Shown here piece by piece: positions 26,478 to 33,983 of a stretch of 64,000 bases of DNA. The notes under the pieces are model-generated. The model was not told the DNA's origin, did not search any database, and saw only the letters and a program-made list of their open reading frames with translations. A program made the translations under genes and the position numbers. The stretch covers positions 1-64,000 of the forward strand of contig CANPMT010000006.1 of NCBI GenBank assembly GCA_947575235.1, given 5' to 3'. The DNA is from an uncultured Porphyromonadaceae bacterium (GTDB lineage Bacteria; Bacteroidota; Bacteroidia; Bacteroidales; Muribaculaceae). The stretch's first letter is position 1. Every line of letters starts with the position of its first letter.

Positions 26478-26524
26478 GACTCTAAATCTTTGGGAACTCT
26501 AAATCTCAGGAGGACTCTAAATCT
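26478..26524 (+). repeat. three direct repeats in the GH43 leader
   Basis: The 12-mer RACTCTAAATCT occurs at 26478-26489, 26495-26506 and 26513-26524 (periods 17 and 18 bp), between the ECF-type promoter and the GH43 start. It may be slippage, a protein-binding array or an RNA element. Confidence 0.7.
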
Positions 26525-26555
26525 TAAAATCAAACTTTAAAACGACATCGCGAAT

Positions 26556-28181
26556 ATGAGAATTAGGTTGTTACACTTGATTATGTGTGCATCGGCAGCT
26601 GTGACAGCGGCCGATGCACAGTACGTTTCAGACCCCGGTAATCTCAAGGGGACGAGTTATACAAATCCCGTGATACATGCCGACTATTCCGACCCGGATG
26701 TGGTGGCGTCGCCCGACGGTAAGACGTTCTATATGACCGCATCAAGTTTCCAGTGTGTGCCGGGATTGCCGATATTGAAATCGACCGATCTCGTAAACTG
26801 GAGCATTGTCAACTATGCACTTCCGGCAGTGCCTCCCGCAGATTATTATGATGCCGCTCCGCGTCATGGAAAGGGTGTGTGGGCGCCTTGCATACGCTAT
26901 CATGCCGGTGAGTATTACATATATTGGGGAGATCCCGATTTCGGTATCTTCATGATTAAGACAGCCGATCCCGAAGGGGAGTGGTCGGAACCCGTATTGG
27001 TGAAGGAGGGTAAGGGTCTGATTGACCCGTCGCCTCTCTGGGACGAGGATGGGAAGGCTTATCTCGCGAATGGATGGGCCGCCTCCAGAGCCGGTTTCAA
27101 CAGTGTGATAACCATCAGCGAGATGACCCCAGACGGCACAAAAGTGATATCATCGCCCAAGATTGTCTTTGACGGCAATGACGGAGTGAACCATACGGTT
27201 GAGGGCCCGAAGTTCTACAAACGCGACGGATGGTATTATCTCTTCGCCCCTGCCGGAGGCGTCGTGGATGGGTGGCAGATAGCCATGCGGTCGAAAGATG
27301 TCTATGGCCCTTACGAATGCCGTATTGTCATGGCGCAGGGTGAATCCGACATAAACGGTCCACATCAGGGAGCCTGGGTGACGACCGGCAATAACGAGGA
27401 CTGGTTTCTGCATTTCCAGGACAAAGGGGCATATGGACGCATCATCCACCTCAATCCTCTTGAATGGCGCGACAACTGGCCCGTGATCGGCAATGATAGG
27501 GATGGCGACGGCTGCGGCGATGCCGTGAGGAGATGGCGCAAGCCCTCCGGACTTCTCAACGAGGTGAGCACCGACCGTGGTGTGGAGGGGCTCTACCAGT
27601 GGCACGGGAATTACCATGACATCTTCGGATTCGATATTCCGGATGGTGTGAAGCGTATCTACGGCCATAAAGTGTCGGAAGAGTTCGTGAATATGTGGGA
27701 GGTGCCCAATCTATGGCTAAAGAAATTTCCCGATGAGGAATTCAGCATGACCGCCAAGGTCAAGGTGTCGGCCAAATCAACCTCCGAGGGTGTGTCCTCC
27801 GGACTGATTGTGATGGGCTGGGACTATGCGAGACTCGGTGTGGATAAATCTGGCGACGGTTTCGTGGTGACGTTCACCACCTGCAAGGATGCCGAGACCG
27901 GCGGTAAGGAGACTACCCGCGAGATAGCCCGTCTGCAGCCGACGCGCACCTATGCGGCGGGTCTGTATCCCAATCTTGAGGAGGAGATATGGTTTCGTCT
28001 TCAAGTCGCGAAGGGTGGCGAGTGCAAGCTGCAATACAGCACCGACGGGAAGAGATATGAGACAGCCGGAACGTTCACGGCGCGGGCCGGAAAATGGATC
28101 GGGGCGAAAGCCGGATTTTACAGCATAACACCGGCCTCGGTGAGCGAGCGTGGCTGGATTGATATATTGGAGACAGAATAA
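26556..28181 (+). CDS. GH43 glycosidase with C-terminal beta-sandwich
   Basis: 541-aa exported GH43 enzyme (beta-xylosidase/alpha-L-arabinofuranosidase type). The signal peptide ends near ADAQ. The five-bladed propeller (about 34-330) has the three family acids: D46 in YSDPDV (general base), D157 in LIDPSP (pKa modulator) and E216 in HTVEGPKF (general acid). A concanavalin-like C-terminal domain (about 370-541) follows, as in the larger GH43 subfamilies. It likely trims pentose side chains or xylan-like backbones. First gene of a four-gene unit with DUF4861, an esterase and a second GH43. Confidence 0.93.
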   Translation: MRIRLLHLIMCASAAVTAADAQYVSDPGNLKGTSYTNPVIHADYSDPDVVASPDGKTFYMTASSFQCVPGLPILKSTDLVNWSIVNYALPAVPPADYYDAAPRHGKGVWAPCIRYHAGEYYIYWGDPDFGIFMIKTADPEGEWSEPVLVKEGKGLIDPSPLWDEDGKAYLANGWAASRAGFNSVITISEMTPDGTKVISSPKIVFDGNDGVNHTVEGPKFYKRDGWYYLFAPAGGVVDGWQIAMRSKDVYGPYECRIVMAQGESDINGPHQGAWVTTGNNEDWFLHFQDKGAYGRIIHLNPLEWRDNWPVIGNDRDGDGCGDAVRRWRKPSGLLNEVSTDRGVEGLYQWHGNYHDIFGFDIPDGVKRIYGHKVSEEFVNMWEVPNLWLKKFPDEEFSMTAKVKVSAKSTSEGVSSGLIVMGWDYARLGVDKSGDGFVVTFTTCKDAETGGKETTREIARLQPTRTYAAGLYPNLEEEIWFRLQVAKGGECKLQYSTDGKRYETAGTFTARAGKWIGAKAGFYSITPASVSERGWIDILETE

Positions 28182-28184
28182 AAA

Positions 28185-29351
28185 ATGATGAAAATAGAGA
28201 GAGGTATGATAATCATGGCGGTTGCCATGATGTGCGGATGCGCCCGCCAGGAGGTGCGTCTTACGGTAAGCAATGCCGGTGTTGAGGAATCATGGCAGCC
28301 ATTGGCCGAGTTCAGTGCCGACTCAGTGCTTGACCTAATAGGGAGTCCTTATTGCTACGTCACCGACAGCAAGGGGGAGGAGGTGCCCGTTCAGATTACC
28401 TATGACCGTAAGCTGATATTTCCGGTGACGCTGCAGCCCGGCGAGAGCGGGGTTTATGATGTGCATCCCTGCGATACGCTCCGCACATATCCGGCTCTTG
28501 TGTCGGGTCGTGCCTATCCGGAGCGTGCCGACGATTTCGCGTGGGAGAACCAGGTGAACGGTTACCGTGCCTACGGACCCGCCACACAGGCCAAGGGTGA
28601 GAAGGCGTTCGGTTACGACATCTTCTTCAAACACAAGACTGACAGGAATGTTCTGGAGGATATCTATCGTCCGGAGACCGACCCCGCAACATGGCGCAAG
28701 GTGGATTCGTTGCGCAATATCTCGCCTGATTTGGCTGAGGAATTCATAGCGTCATTCTCCTATCATATCGACCATGGGTTAGGGATGGACTGCTATGCGG
28801 TGGGTCCTACTTTGGGAGCGGGTGTGGCCGCTCTTATGGATGGTGACAGCATAGTGTATCCATGGTGTTACGACAAGGTGGAGGTGCTCGATGAGGGGCC
28901 GTTGCGTTTCACCGCACGTCTTGACTTCGCACCTGTAAGGATAGGAGGGGACAGTGCGGTTGTGGAGCACCGTCTTATCTCGCTTGATGCCGGTTCGTAT
29001 CTCAATGACTGCAGGGTGTGGTATGACGGCCTATCGGGGAGCCGGAAGATTGTGGCAGGCGTACCGCGCCGCGACGAGAGTGAGGCTATTATAGACAGCG
29101 CAGCGGGTATCATAGCATATGCCGACCCCACTCAGGGACCCGATAACGGGAAAGCCATGTTGGGGGTGATAGTGGCTAATCCGGTTGAGGATATCGTTGA
29201 GCGCGATGGTCATATTCTGGCTGTGACGACGATAGAGCCGGGCGACACCCTGAGCTATCGCTGGGGCTTTGCCTGGGACCGCGAGGATATCGGCACGATG
29301 ACCCGCTGGAAAGACTATCTCGGCAGTGTGAAATTCGGCAGTGTGAAATGA
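28185..29351 (+). CDS. DUF4861-family lipoprotein
   Basis: 388-aa lipoprotein (MAVAMMCGCARQ, lipobox Cys). It matches the DUF4861 family, beta-sandwich-rich proteins common in PULs for uronate polysaccharides, with conserved text such as ENQVNGYRAYGPA and FGYDIFFKHK. The biochemical role is not settled; a lyase or glycosidase accessory role is often assumed. It begins 3 bp after the GH43 stop and overlaps the next gene by ATGA. The last codons contain a 15-bp tandem duplication (GSVKFGSVK) that also creates the overlap junction. Confidence 0.8.
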   Translation: MMKIERGMIIMAVAMMCGCARQEVRLTVSNAGVEESWQPLAEFSADSVLDLIGSPYCYVTDSKGEEVPVQITYDRKLIFPVTLQPGESGVYDVHPCDTLRTYPALVSGRAYPERADDFAWENQVNGYRAYGPATQAKGEKAFGYDIFFKHKTDRNVLEDIYRPETDPATWRKVDSLRNISPDLAEEFIASFSYHIDHGLGMDCYAVGPTLGAGVAALMDGDSIVYPWCYDKVEVLDEGPLRFTARLDFAPVRIGGDSAVVEHRLISLDAGSYLNDCRVWYDGLSGSRKIVAGVPRRDESEAIIDSAAGIIAYADPTQGPDNGKAMLGVIVANPVEDIVERDGHILAVTTIEPGDTLSYRWGFAWDREDIGTMTRWKDYLGSVKFGSVK

Positions 29352-30406
29352 AAAATGAAAAGAAGATGCGAATCAAAATAATGATAGGGAGAGCCATGAG
29401 AGTGGCTCTTCTTTTTATGGCCGTGAATGTGGCGTCGGCGCAGGGATTGTTTGACTATGTGCAGGGTGGTGATGGGAACCGGGCCTGTCTCCGTCTGCCG
29501 CGTGGTTCGAAAGATGTAAGGGCTATGTTATATTGCCATCAGAATATGACGGAAGAGGTGCTTTTCCGCAACGACCGGTTCCGCTCGAAGATGGACAGCT
29601 TAGGTGTGGCGATGGCATTTGTGCAGCGAGGCTCGCTGAACTGGGATGTCAGGGATGGTTGTCAGGAGAGATTTGACAGTATTGTGGCAGACTTTGCTGC
29701 CGCAACCGGTCGTCCGGAACTTTCGACAGTCAGGGTGATACCCTTCGGACATTCCGCCCAGGCCACCTTTCCATGGAACTTCGCAGCGTGGAATCCTGAC
29801 AGGACACTCTGCGTGATATCATTCCATGGTGATGCTCCGCGCACAAATCTGTGCGGTTACGGACGGGAGAATGTTGAGTGGGGGCGTACGAGGAACATCG
29901 ACAGCATCCCCGGCCTGATGATTGAGGGTGAATATGAATGGTGGGAGGCCCGGGTTCGGCCGGCGTTGGCATTCCGGATGATGTATCCTGAGAGCCGGAT
30001 ATCATTTCTGTGTGATGCCGGGAGGGGGCATTTTGATTTAGGTGATGAGACATTGGATTATATGGCCCGTTTCATTGAGAAATCATTGGCTGATCCCCGT
30101 CCGGAAGGTGGAGTATATTATTCACGTTGGCATGAGGATGGCAGTGAGAGTGATGACCCGAATGATCAGTTCTGGTATCATGATGATGAGATGGTGGCTT
30201 TGACAAAGAGCCGCTACGCAGCTACGTTGGGGAAGCGGATGCAGTATGTCAGTGCGCGTATCAATGGGGAGCCTGTGAAGTATGATGCGGGCAGCCATGT
30301 CAAGATGAACATAACGCTTGATGCCGATGAGTTTACGGTAGAGCCGTTTTTTACCGATGAGACCCCGGTGGGGGGGAGTGGGGACCCAGCGCCGACCCCT
30401 CTGTAG
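29348..30406 (+). CDS. alpha/beta-hydrolase carbohydrate esterase, C-terminally interrupted
   Basis: 352-aa exported alpha/beta hydrolase. A basic N-terminus leads to a signal segment (VALLFMAVNVASAQG). The nucleophile elbow is PFGHSAQ (Ser of GHSAQ); the later ISFHGDAP, a WWEARVRPALAF segment and GRGHFD (likely catalytic His) fit an acyl esterase acting on decorated glycans. The last residues before the stop (PVGGSGDPAPTPL) run into a TAG at 30404-30406, but the same frame then stays open for another 56 codons of protein-like sequence. The native protein is probably about 409 aa with this TAG as a nonsense change. Coupled to DUF4861 by a 4-bp overlap. Confidence 0.75.
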   Translation: MKNEKKMRIKIMIGRAMRVALLFMAVNVASAQGLFDYVQGGDGNRACLRLPRGSKDVRAMLYCHQNMTEEVLFRNDRFRSKMDSLGVAMAFVQRGSLNWDVRDGCQERFDSIVADFAAATGRPELSTVRVIPFGHSAQATFPWNFAAWNPDRTLCVISFHGDAPRTNLCGYGRENVEWGRTRNIDSIPGLMIEGEYEWWEARVRPALAFRMMYPESRISFLCDAGRGHFDLGDETLDYMARFIEKSLADPRPEGGVYYSRWHEDGSESDDPNDQFWYHDDEMVALTKSRYAATLGKRMQYVSARINGEPVKYDAGSHVKMNITLDADEFTVEPFFTDETPVGGSGDPAPTPL

Positions 30407-30577
30407 GTGACCCTGATATACGGCCCCGCGCTAAAGACGGGGGAGTACACATTCAGGAAAGACCCTTCTTATTTTGGCACCGATCCACGGCGTCTATGGA
30501 GCGGCATAACACTTTGTGTGGAGGCACCCGGCGACGACACGTATAAGAGCGCGGTGCAGGAGATTGTGATACATTGA
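30404..30577 (+). pseudogene. in-frame continuation of the esterase after a TAG
   Basis: After the TAG (30404-30406) the same frame continues with VTLIYGPALKTGEYTFRKD and further beta-sandwich-like text to a TGA at 30575-30577, 17 bp before the next gene. No start codon context is present. TAG is one base from TAY, so a tyrosine codon may have been lost. A G-rich run just upstream (30367-30383) also leaves room for compensating sequencing errors. No frameshift is needed to join the two parts. Confidence 0.6.
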
Positions 30578-30594
30578 AATAATAAATAGGAAAG

Positions 30595-32058
30595 ATGAAA
30601 AGACTTAAAATAATAACGTTTTTGCTGCTTACACTCTACATGCAGCCTACATTCGGAGATAACCGATTCCCGATGGCTATAGTGCCCGGTGATTACGCAG
30701 ACCCATCGATTCTGCGGGATGGAGATGATTATTACATGACACATTCTCCATTTATATATAAGCCCGGTTTCCTAATCTGGCATTCCAAGGATTTATCTAC
30801 ATGGACGCCGGTGACACGGGCTTTGAGCGACTGGAACGGCTCTGCAATGGCTCCGGATCTGGTGAAACATAACGGGAAATATTACATCTATTTCCCGTCA
30901 GGTGGAACTAACTACGTCACTGTGGCGGATAATATGGATGGACCATGGAGCGACCCGATTGATTTGAAAATAAGTGGTATAGATCCGGGTCATGTGGTGG
31001 ATGGCAATGGCAACCGCTTCTTATTCGTGAATGAAGGAGAGATGGTGGCACTCTCTGCCGACGGCCTCTCCACACTATCCGAGAAGAGAAAGGTATATGA
31101 CGGTTGGGACATCCCTTCCGGGTGGGTGACTGAAGGAAAATATCTGGAATCGCCCAAGCTATTGAAAAAGGGGGGATATTATTATATAGTATCGGCTGAG
31201 GGTGGCACGGCCGGTCCGCCGACAAGCCATATGGTTATCGTGGCCCGGTCAAAGTCGCTTGACGGTCCGTGGGAGAATTCGCCATATAATCCTCTGGTAC
31301 ACACCTATTCCGATTCCGAGGAATGGTGGTCAAAGGGTCATGGCACACTTGTAGATGACACAGATGGTAATTGGTGGGTGGTCTATCATGGCTATGCCAA
31401 CAATAATCATGCTTTGGGACGTCAGACGCTTATTGAACCTGTGGAATGGACATCTGACGGGTGGGTGCGCCCGGCTGCCTCCGATAGATTTCTTCCACCT
31501 TCGGCTACCTCTCTTGTTACTCTCGATGACGATTTCGAGTCAGATTCTCTGGGATGGCAATGGACTCTATGGAAAGATTATACACCGAGTGCAATCTCAT
31601 TTGGTGATGGCAGGCTCACCCTGAAAGGTAGAGGTGGGAATCCCGGAGATGCCACAGTGCTTCTGACAACTGCGATGCATGGGAATTATATGGTGGAGAC
31701 GGAAATAAGCCTTTATCCTGAGTCGCGGGGAGGATTGATGCTCTTCTACAGTGAGGAGGCCTATGCAGGAGTCATGGCAGATTTGGATAATATATACATA
31801 TATTCAGGGAAGGGTGAATATTCAAGAATACCGAATACAATGGGAGGTAGCTTCCGCGTAAGACTTCAAAACCGTGGAAACCGACTTCATGCGTATGTGA
31901 GTCAGGATGGAGATAAATGGGAGTTGGTGGCGGATGGAATAGATGTTTCCCACATGAATCACAAAGAGTATAAGAAGTTCTTTGCTCTTCGTCCGGCACT
32001 TGTGGCCGAAGGTGATGGGAGTGTGAGCTTTGACAGTTTCAGATATACGGCTTATTGA
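30595..32058 (+). CDS. GH43 glycosidase
   Basis: 487-aa exported GH43 enzyme, signal peptide ending near PTFG. The propeller (about 25-310) carries the three acids: D36 in DYADPSI, D130 in GIDPGHV and E185 in YLESPKLL. A C-terminal beta-sandwich (about 320-487) follows. Subfamily and linkage cannot be assigned by eye; pentose side chains or galactan are possible. Codon use is more A+T-rich than in the upstream PUL genes, a gradient toward the accessory island. It is the last gene of the PUL and is followed by a strong hairpin. Confidence 0.9.
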   Translation: MKRLKIITFLLLTLYMQPTFGDNRFPMAIVPGDYADPSILRDGDDYYMTHSPFIYKPGFLIWHSKDLSTWTPVTRALSDWNGSAMAPDLVKHNGKYYIYFPSGGTNYVTVADNMDGPWSDPIDLKISGIDPGHVVDGNGNRFLFVNEGEMVALSADGLSTLSEKRKVYDGWDIPSGWVTEGKYLESPKLLKKGGYYYIVSAEGGTAGPPTSHMVIVARSKSLDGPWENSPYNPLVHTYSDSEEWWSKGHGTLVDDTDGNWWVVYHGYANNNHALGRQTLIEPVEWTSDGWVRPAASDRFLPPSATSLVTLDDDFESDSLGWQWTLWKDYTPSAISFGDGRLTLKGRGGNPGDATVLLTTAMHGNYMVETEISLYPESRGGLMLFYSEEAYAGVMADLDNIYIYSGKGEYSRIPNTMGGSFRVRLQNRGNRLHAYVSQDGDKWELVADGIDVSHMNHKEYKKFFALRPALVAEGDGSVSFDSFRYTAY

Positions 32059-32113
32059 GGAACGGAAATAACTACTATGCTGTAAGCAGCAGAAACGATG
32101 TATGCTTCACCTG

Positions 32114-32159
32114 TAATCCAAGTAGGGCAATTATTTTTTTATTTGCCCTACTTGGATTA
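32114..32159. terminator. perfect hairpin between PUL and accessory island
   Basis: A perfect 17-bp stem (32114-32130 with 32143-32159) has an all A/T, T-rich 12-nt loop. It separates the GH43 gene from the convergently oriented hicB remnant. The U-rich stretch is in the loop rather than after the stem, so termination strength is uncertain. Confidence 0.6.
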
Positions 32160-32166
32160 TTTCTTA

Positions 32167-32565
32167 TCATAAACTAAGCTCCAAAAGTTCCTGTCCCAAA
32201 GAATGTAATGCCTTCTCTATTTTTTCTCTTGCCTCCTTTCTTGGTCTCGAAATCCCATGTGAATAATTCCACAACTGCTTTTTATTGATTCCGGTAAGTC
32301 GTTCCAACGCCGCATTTGTAATCACTCCTTCATAATATCCAAGGAGTGACTGAACATCGTAATGCCATTCTATTGGCTAGTCTTCCTTCAGGGCCTGTGG
32401 CCATTGCTCTTTGGGCCATTCCTCCTTAAGAATCCTGATAGTTTCAAGCACATCTTTTTTAACATCGTTCACACTGTTACCAGCAGCGAAAATACCCTCA
32501 CAATTCTCACTGAAACCTCCAAAAGAATCAGAACTTGTACAAATGTTAATGATAAGTTTGTTCAT
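32167..32565 (-). pseudogene. hicB: hicB antitoxin, interrupted by TAG
   Basis: The frame from ATG 32565 to TGA 32167 would encode a 132-residue HicB antitoxin. The N-terminal half-barrel text is FGGFSENCEGIFAAGNSV, and the C-terminal DNA-binding segment is DVQSLLGYYEGVITNAALE with LTGINKKQLWNYSHGISRPR. Codon 63 is TAG (32377-32379), where relatives have a residue just before the W-H-Y-D-V segment; TAY to TAG is the simplest change. Because the DNA-binding half lies after the stop, the shortened 62-aa product would lack it. Together with the broken hicA this is a decayed toxin-antitoxin module. Confidence 0.8.
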
Positions 32566-32584
32566 AAGATTAAAATTTTAACGT

Positions 32585-32782
32585 TTATGAAAGAGGTGGA
32601 TTATCTGAGCCCATCTCTTTCATGATCGCCAGCCTCAAAGGCTCAGGTATCTCTCCTCCATGTAACGGAATAGGGATAGGTCGTGGGTATCCAGCCTTTT
32701 CATAAAGGACATGACTTCCTCTTTGTCTGACTCCTACACCTTAATGAAGCGGTGAAATTCTTATTATTTCAATAACTTCCGA
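32585..32782 (-). pseudogene. hicA: hicA toxin remnant
   Basis: Reading the minus strand from 32782 gives SEVIEIIRISPLH, a TAA (32741-32743), then GVGVRQRGSHVLYEKAGYP and IPLHGGEIPEPLRL, ending at TAA 32585. The RQRGSH segment, with the catalytic His, and the PLHGGEIPE stretch are HicA double-stranded-RNA-binding-fold signatures. There is no start codon (TGA TAA TGA lies directly upstream), and the 5' end overlaps the KilA-N gene. The order hicA then hicB is the usual one. The toxin is dead unless expressed by an unusual route. Confidence 0.75.
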
Positions 32783-33567
32783 TCATTATCACCACTCTCC
32801 AACACGCTCATCTGATGGATGGCGATTTGGTTAAGTTTTATAAGTCGATCTGATTGGAGTAAGCCCTGCTCTATGAATACAGCATTGAGGCTTTCCATGT
32901 TTGAGAGGCAGATAAGTTCGTTGACCGAGGCATAGTCGCGGATATTGCCTTTCAAATCGGGGTTAGCCTCTCGCCACTGTTTTGCAGTCATACCGAACAT
33001 AGCCACGTTCAACACATCCGCTTCATTGGCATAGATGATACTCGCCTGGGCTTTAGTGACCTCTGCCGGAATAAGGTTCTGCTTGATAGCATCAGTGTGT
33101 ATGCGGTAGTTGATTTTCGACAACTCACGCTTCGCCGACCATCCAATCAACCGCTGTTCCTCGGCTTTCAACCGCTGAAACTCCTTGACGATATAGACCT
33201 TAAACTCCGGGCTGATCCACATGGCAAACTCAAACGCTATATCCTTATGGGCGTATGTGCCACCATACCGTCCTGCTTTGGCTTGAAGTGATATAGCGTT
33301 GGTTCTTGCTACAAATTCCTTGACACTTATCTTGAAACTGTTGAGACCGGACTGATTTCTAATTGTGGCGAATTCGCCATAATTAAAATCCGGATTATAT
33401 ACTTTTTCCCAAATGCCGATAAACTCAAGCGTGTTACGGTTACGCAGCCAATCAGTGATGAAGAAGTCTCCATCTTTGGCACGCAACATATCGGTGAGAC
33501 AGATGTAGTCCTCTCCGTTTACTTTTACAACATTGACTTCGGTATCTTTTACGGTTATTTTTGCCAT
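32764..33567 (-). CDS. KilA-N domain protein
   Basis: 267-aa protein with an N-terminal KilA-N DNA-binding domain (about 1-110; LTDMLRAKDGDFFITDWLRN and GTYAHKDIAFEFAMWISPEF), a family widespread in phages and mobile islands. The C-terminal half (about 125-250) is helical and includes ANEADVLNVAMFGMTAKQWR, often found behind KilA-N in Bacteroidales. The ATG at 33567 is preferred to an upstream TTG at 33591 because the latter touches the hairpin at 33594-33635. It has a good own promoter. Role unknown, possibly regulatory; location in the defence island suggests mobile-element origin. Confidence 0.85.
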   Translation of the reverse strand: MAKITVKDTEVNVVKVNGEDYICLTDMLRAKDGDFFITDWLRNRNTLEFIGIWEKVYNPDFNYGEFATIRNQSGLNSFKISVKEFVARTNAISLQAKAGRYGGTYAHKDIAFEFAMWISPEFKVYIVKEFQRLKAEEQRLIGWSAKRELSKINYRIHTDAIKQNLIPAEVTKAQASIIYANEADVLNVAMFGMTAKQWREANPDLKGNIRDYASVNELICLSNMESLNAVFIEQGLLQSDRLIKLNQIAIHQMSVLESGDNDRKLLK

Positions 33568-33593
33568 TTGGGGATAAGTGTTTGATTTCAAAT

Positions 33594-33635
33594 GCCAATT
33601 TAGATAAAAATCTCAGGATTTTTATTTAAATTGGC
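33594..33635 (-). promoter_or_regulatory. long hairpin in the KilA-N leader
   Basis: Arms 33594-33612 and 33617-33635 (19 bp) pair with only one G-U wobble around a 4-nt TCAG loop. The element starts 26 nt upstream of the ATG at 33567 and lies inside the predicted 120-nt leader. It could limit translation, stabilise the mRNA, or be an operator for the KilA-N protein. Confidence 0.75.
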
Positions 33636-33694
33636 GACTATAAAAAACTAAACCCGATAGCTTGATATACAGGGACTACCGAGCATCAACACTG

Positions 33695-33726
33695 CAAAGT
33701 TAGTGAGATTTTTCTAATAAAACCAA
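33695..33726 (-). promoter_or_regulatory. promoter of the KilA-N gene
   Basis: On the minus strand: TTGG (33726-33723), 20 bp, TAACTTTG (33702-33695). A full match to the Bacteroidetes primary promoter, predicting a start near 33688. Confidence 0.75.
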
Positions 33727-33914
33727 TTTCAAAATAAGGAAATATCTTAGAATCGTGAATTTTACAGATTCCCAGAATATAGTATCGTCAGAGAGGCTGT
33801 AACGCTACTTTGATGCGTGTCATGAGACCATATTCAATCAAAAAATAAGGACAAAATAGTACCGCTATATCTTTGTCAAATAATAAGCTAAAAAGATTAA
33901 AAACCTAATATTTG

Positions 33915-33945
33915 TTGTGTCTTTCAAGAACAAGTGTTATATTTG
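33915..33945 (+). promoter_or_regulatory. promoter of the DUF262 operon
   Basis: TTG (33915-33917), 20 bp, TATATTTG (33938-33945). Predicted start near 33952, about 32 nt before the ATG at 33984. The interval 33727-33914 shows no further gene and no other element was recognised in it. Confidence 0.7.
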
Positions 33946-33983
33946 CAGCCAAACTTGTAAAGATTGACCAAACTCAGTAAATA

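Noticed and set aside
29348-30577. Amber codon reassignment in this organism, suggested by two in-frame TAGs
   Set aside because: Two long genes (ending 13143 and 47297) use TAG as a normal end, and hicA beside hicB is also broken by TAA and lacks a start, so ordinary gene decay explains the data better.
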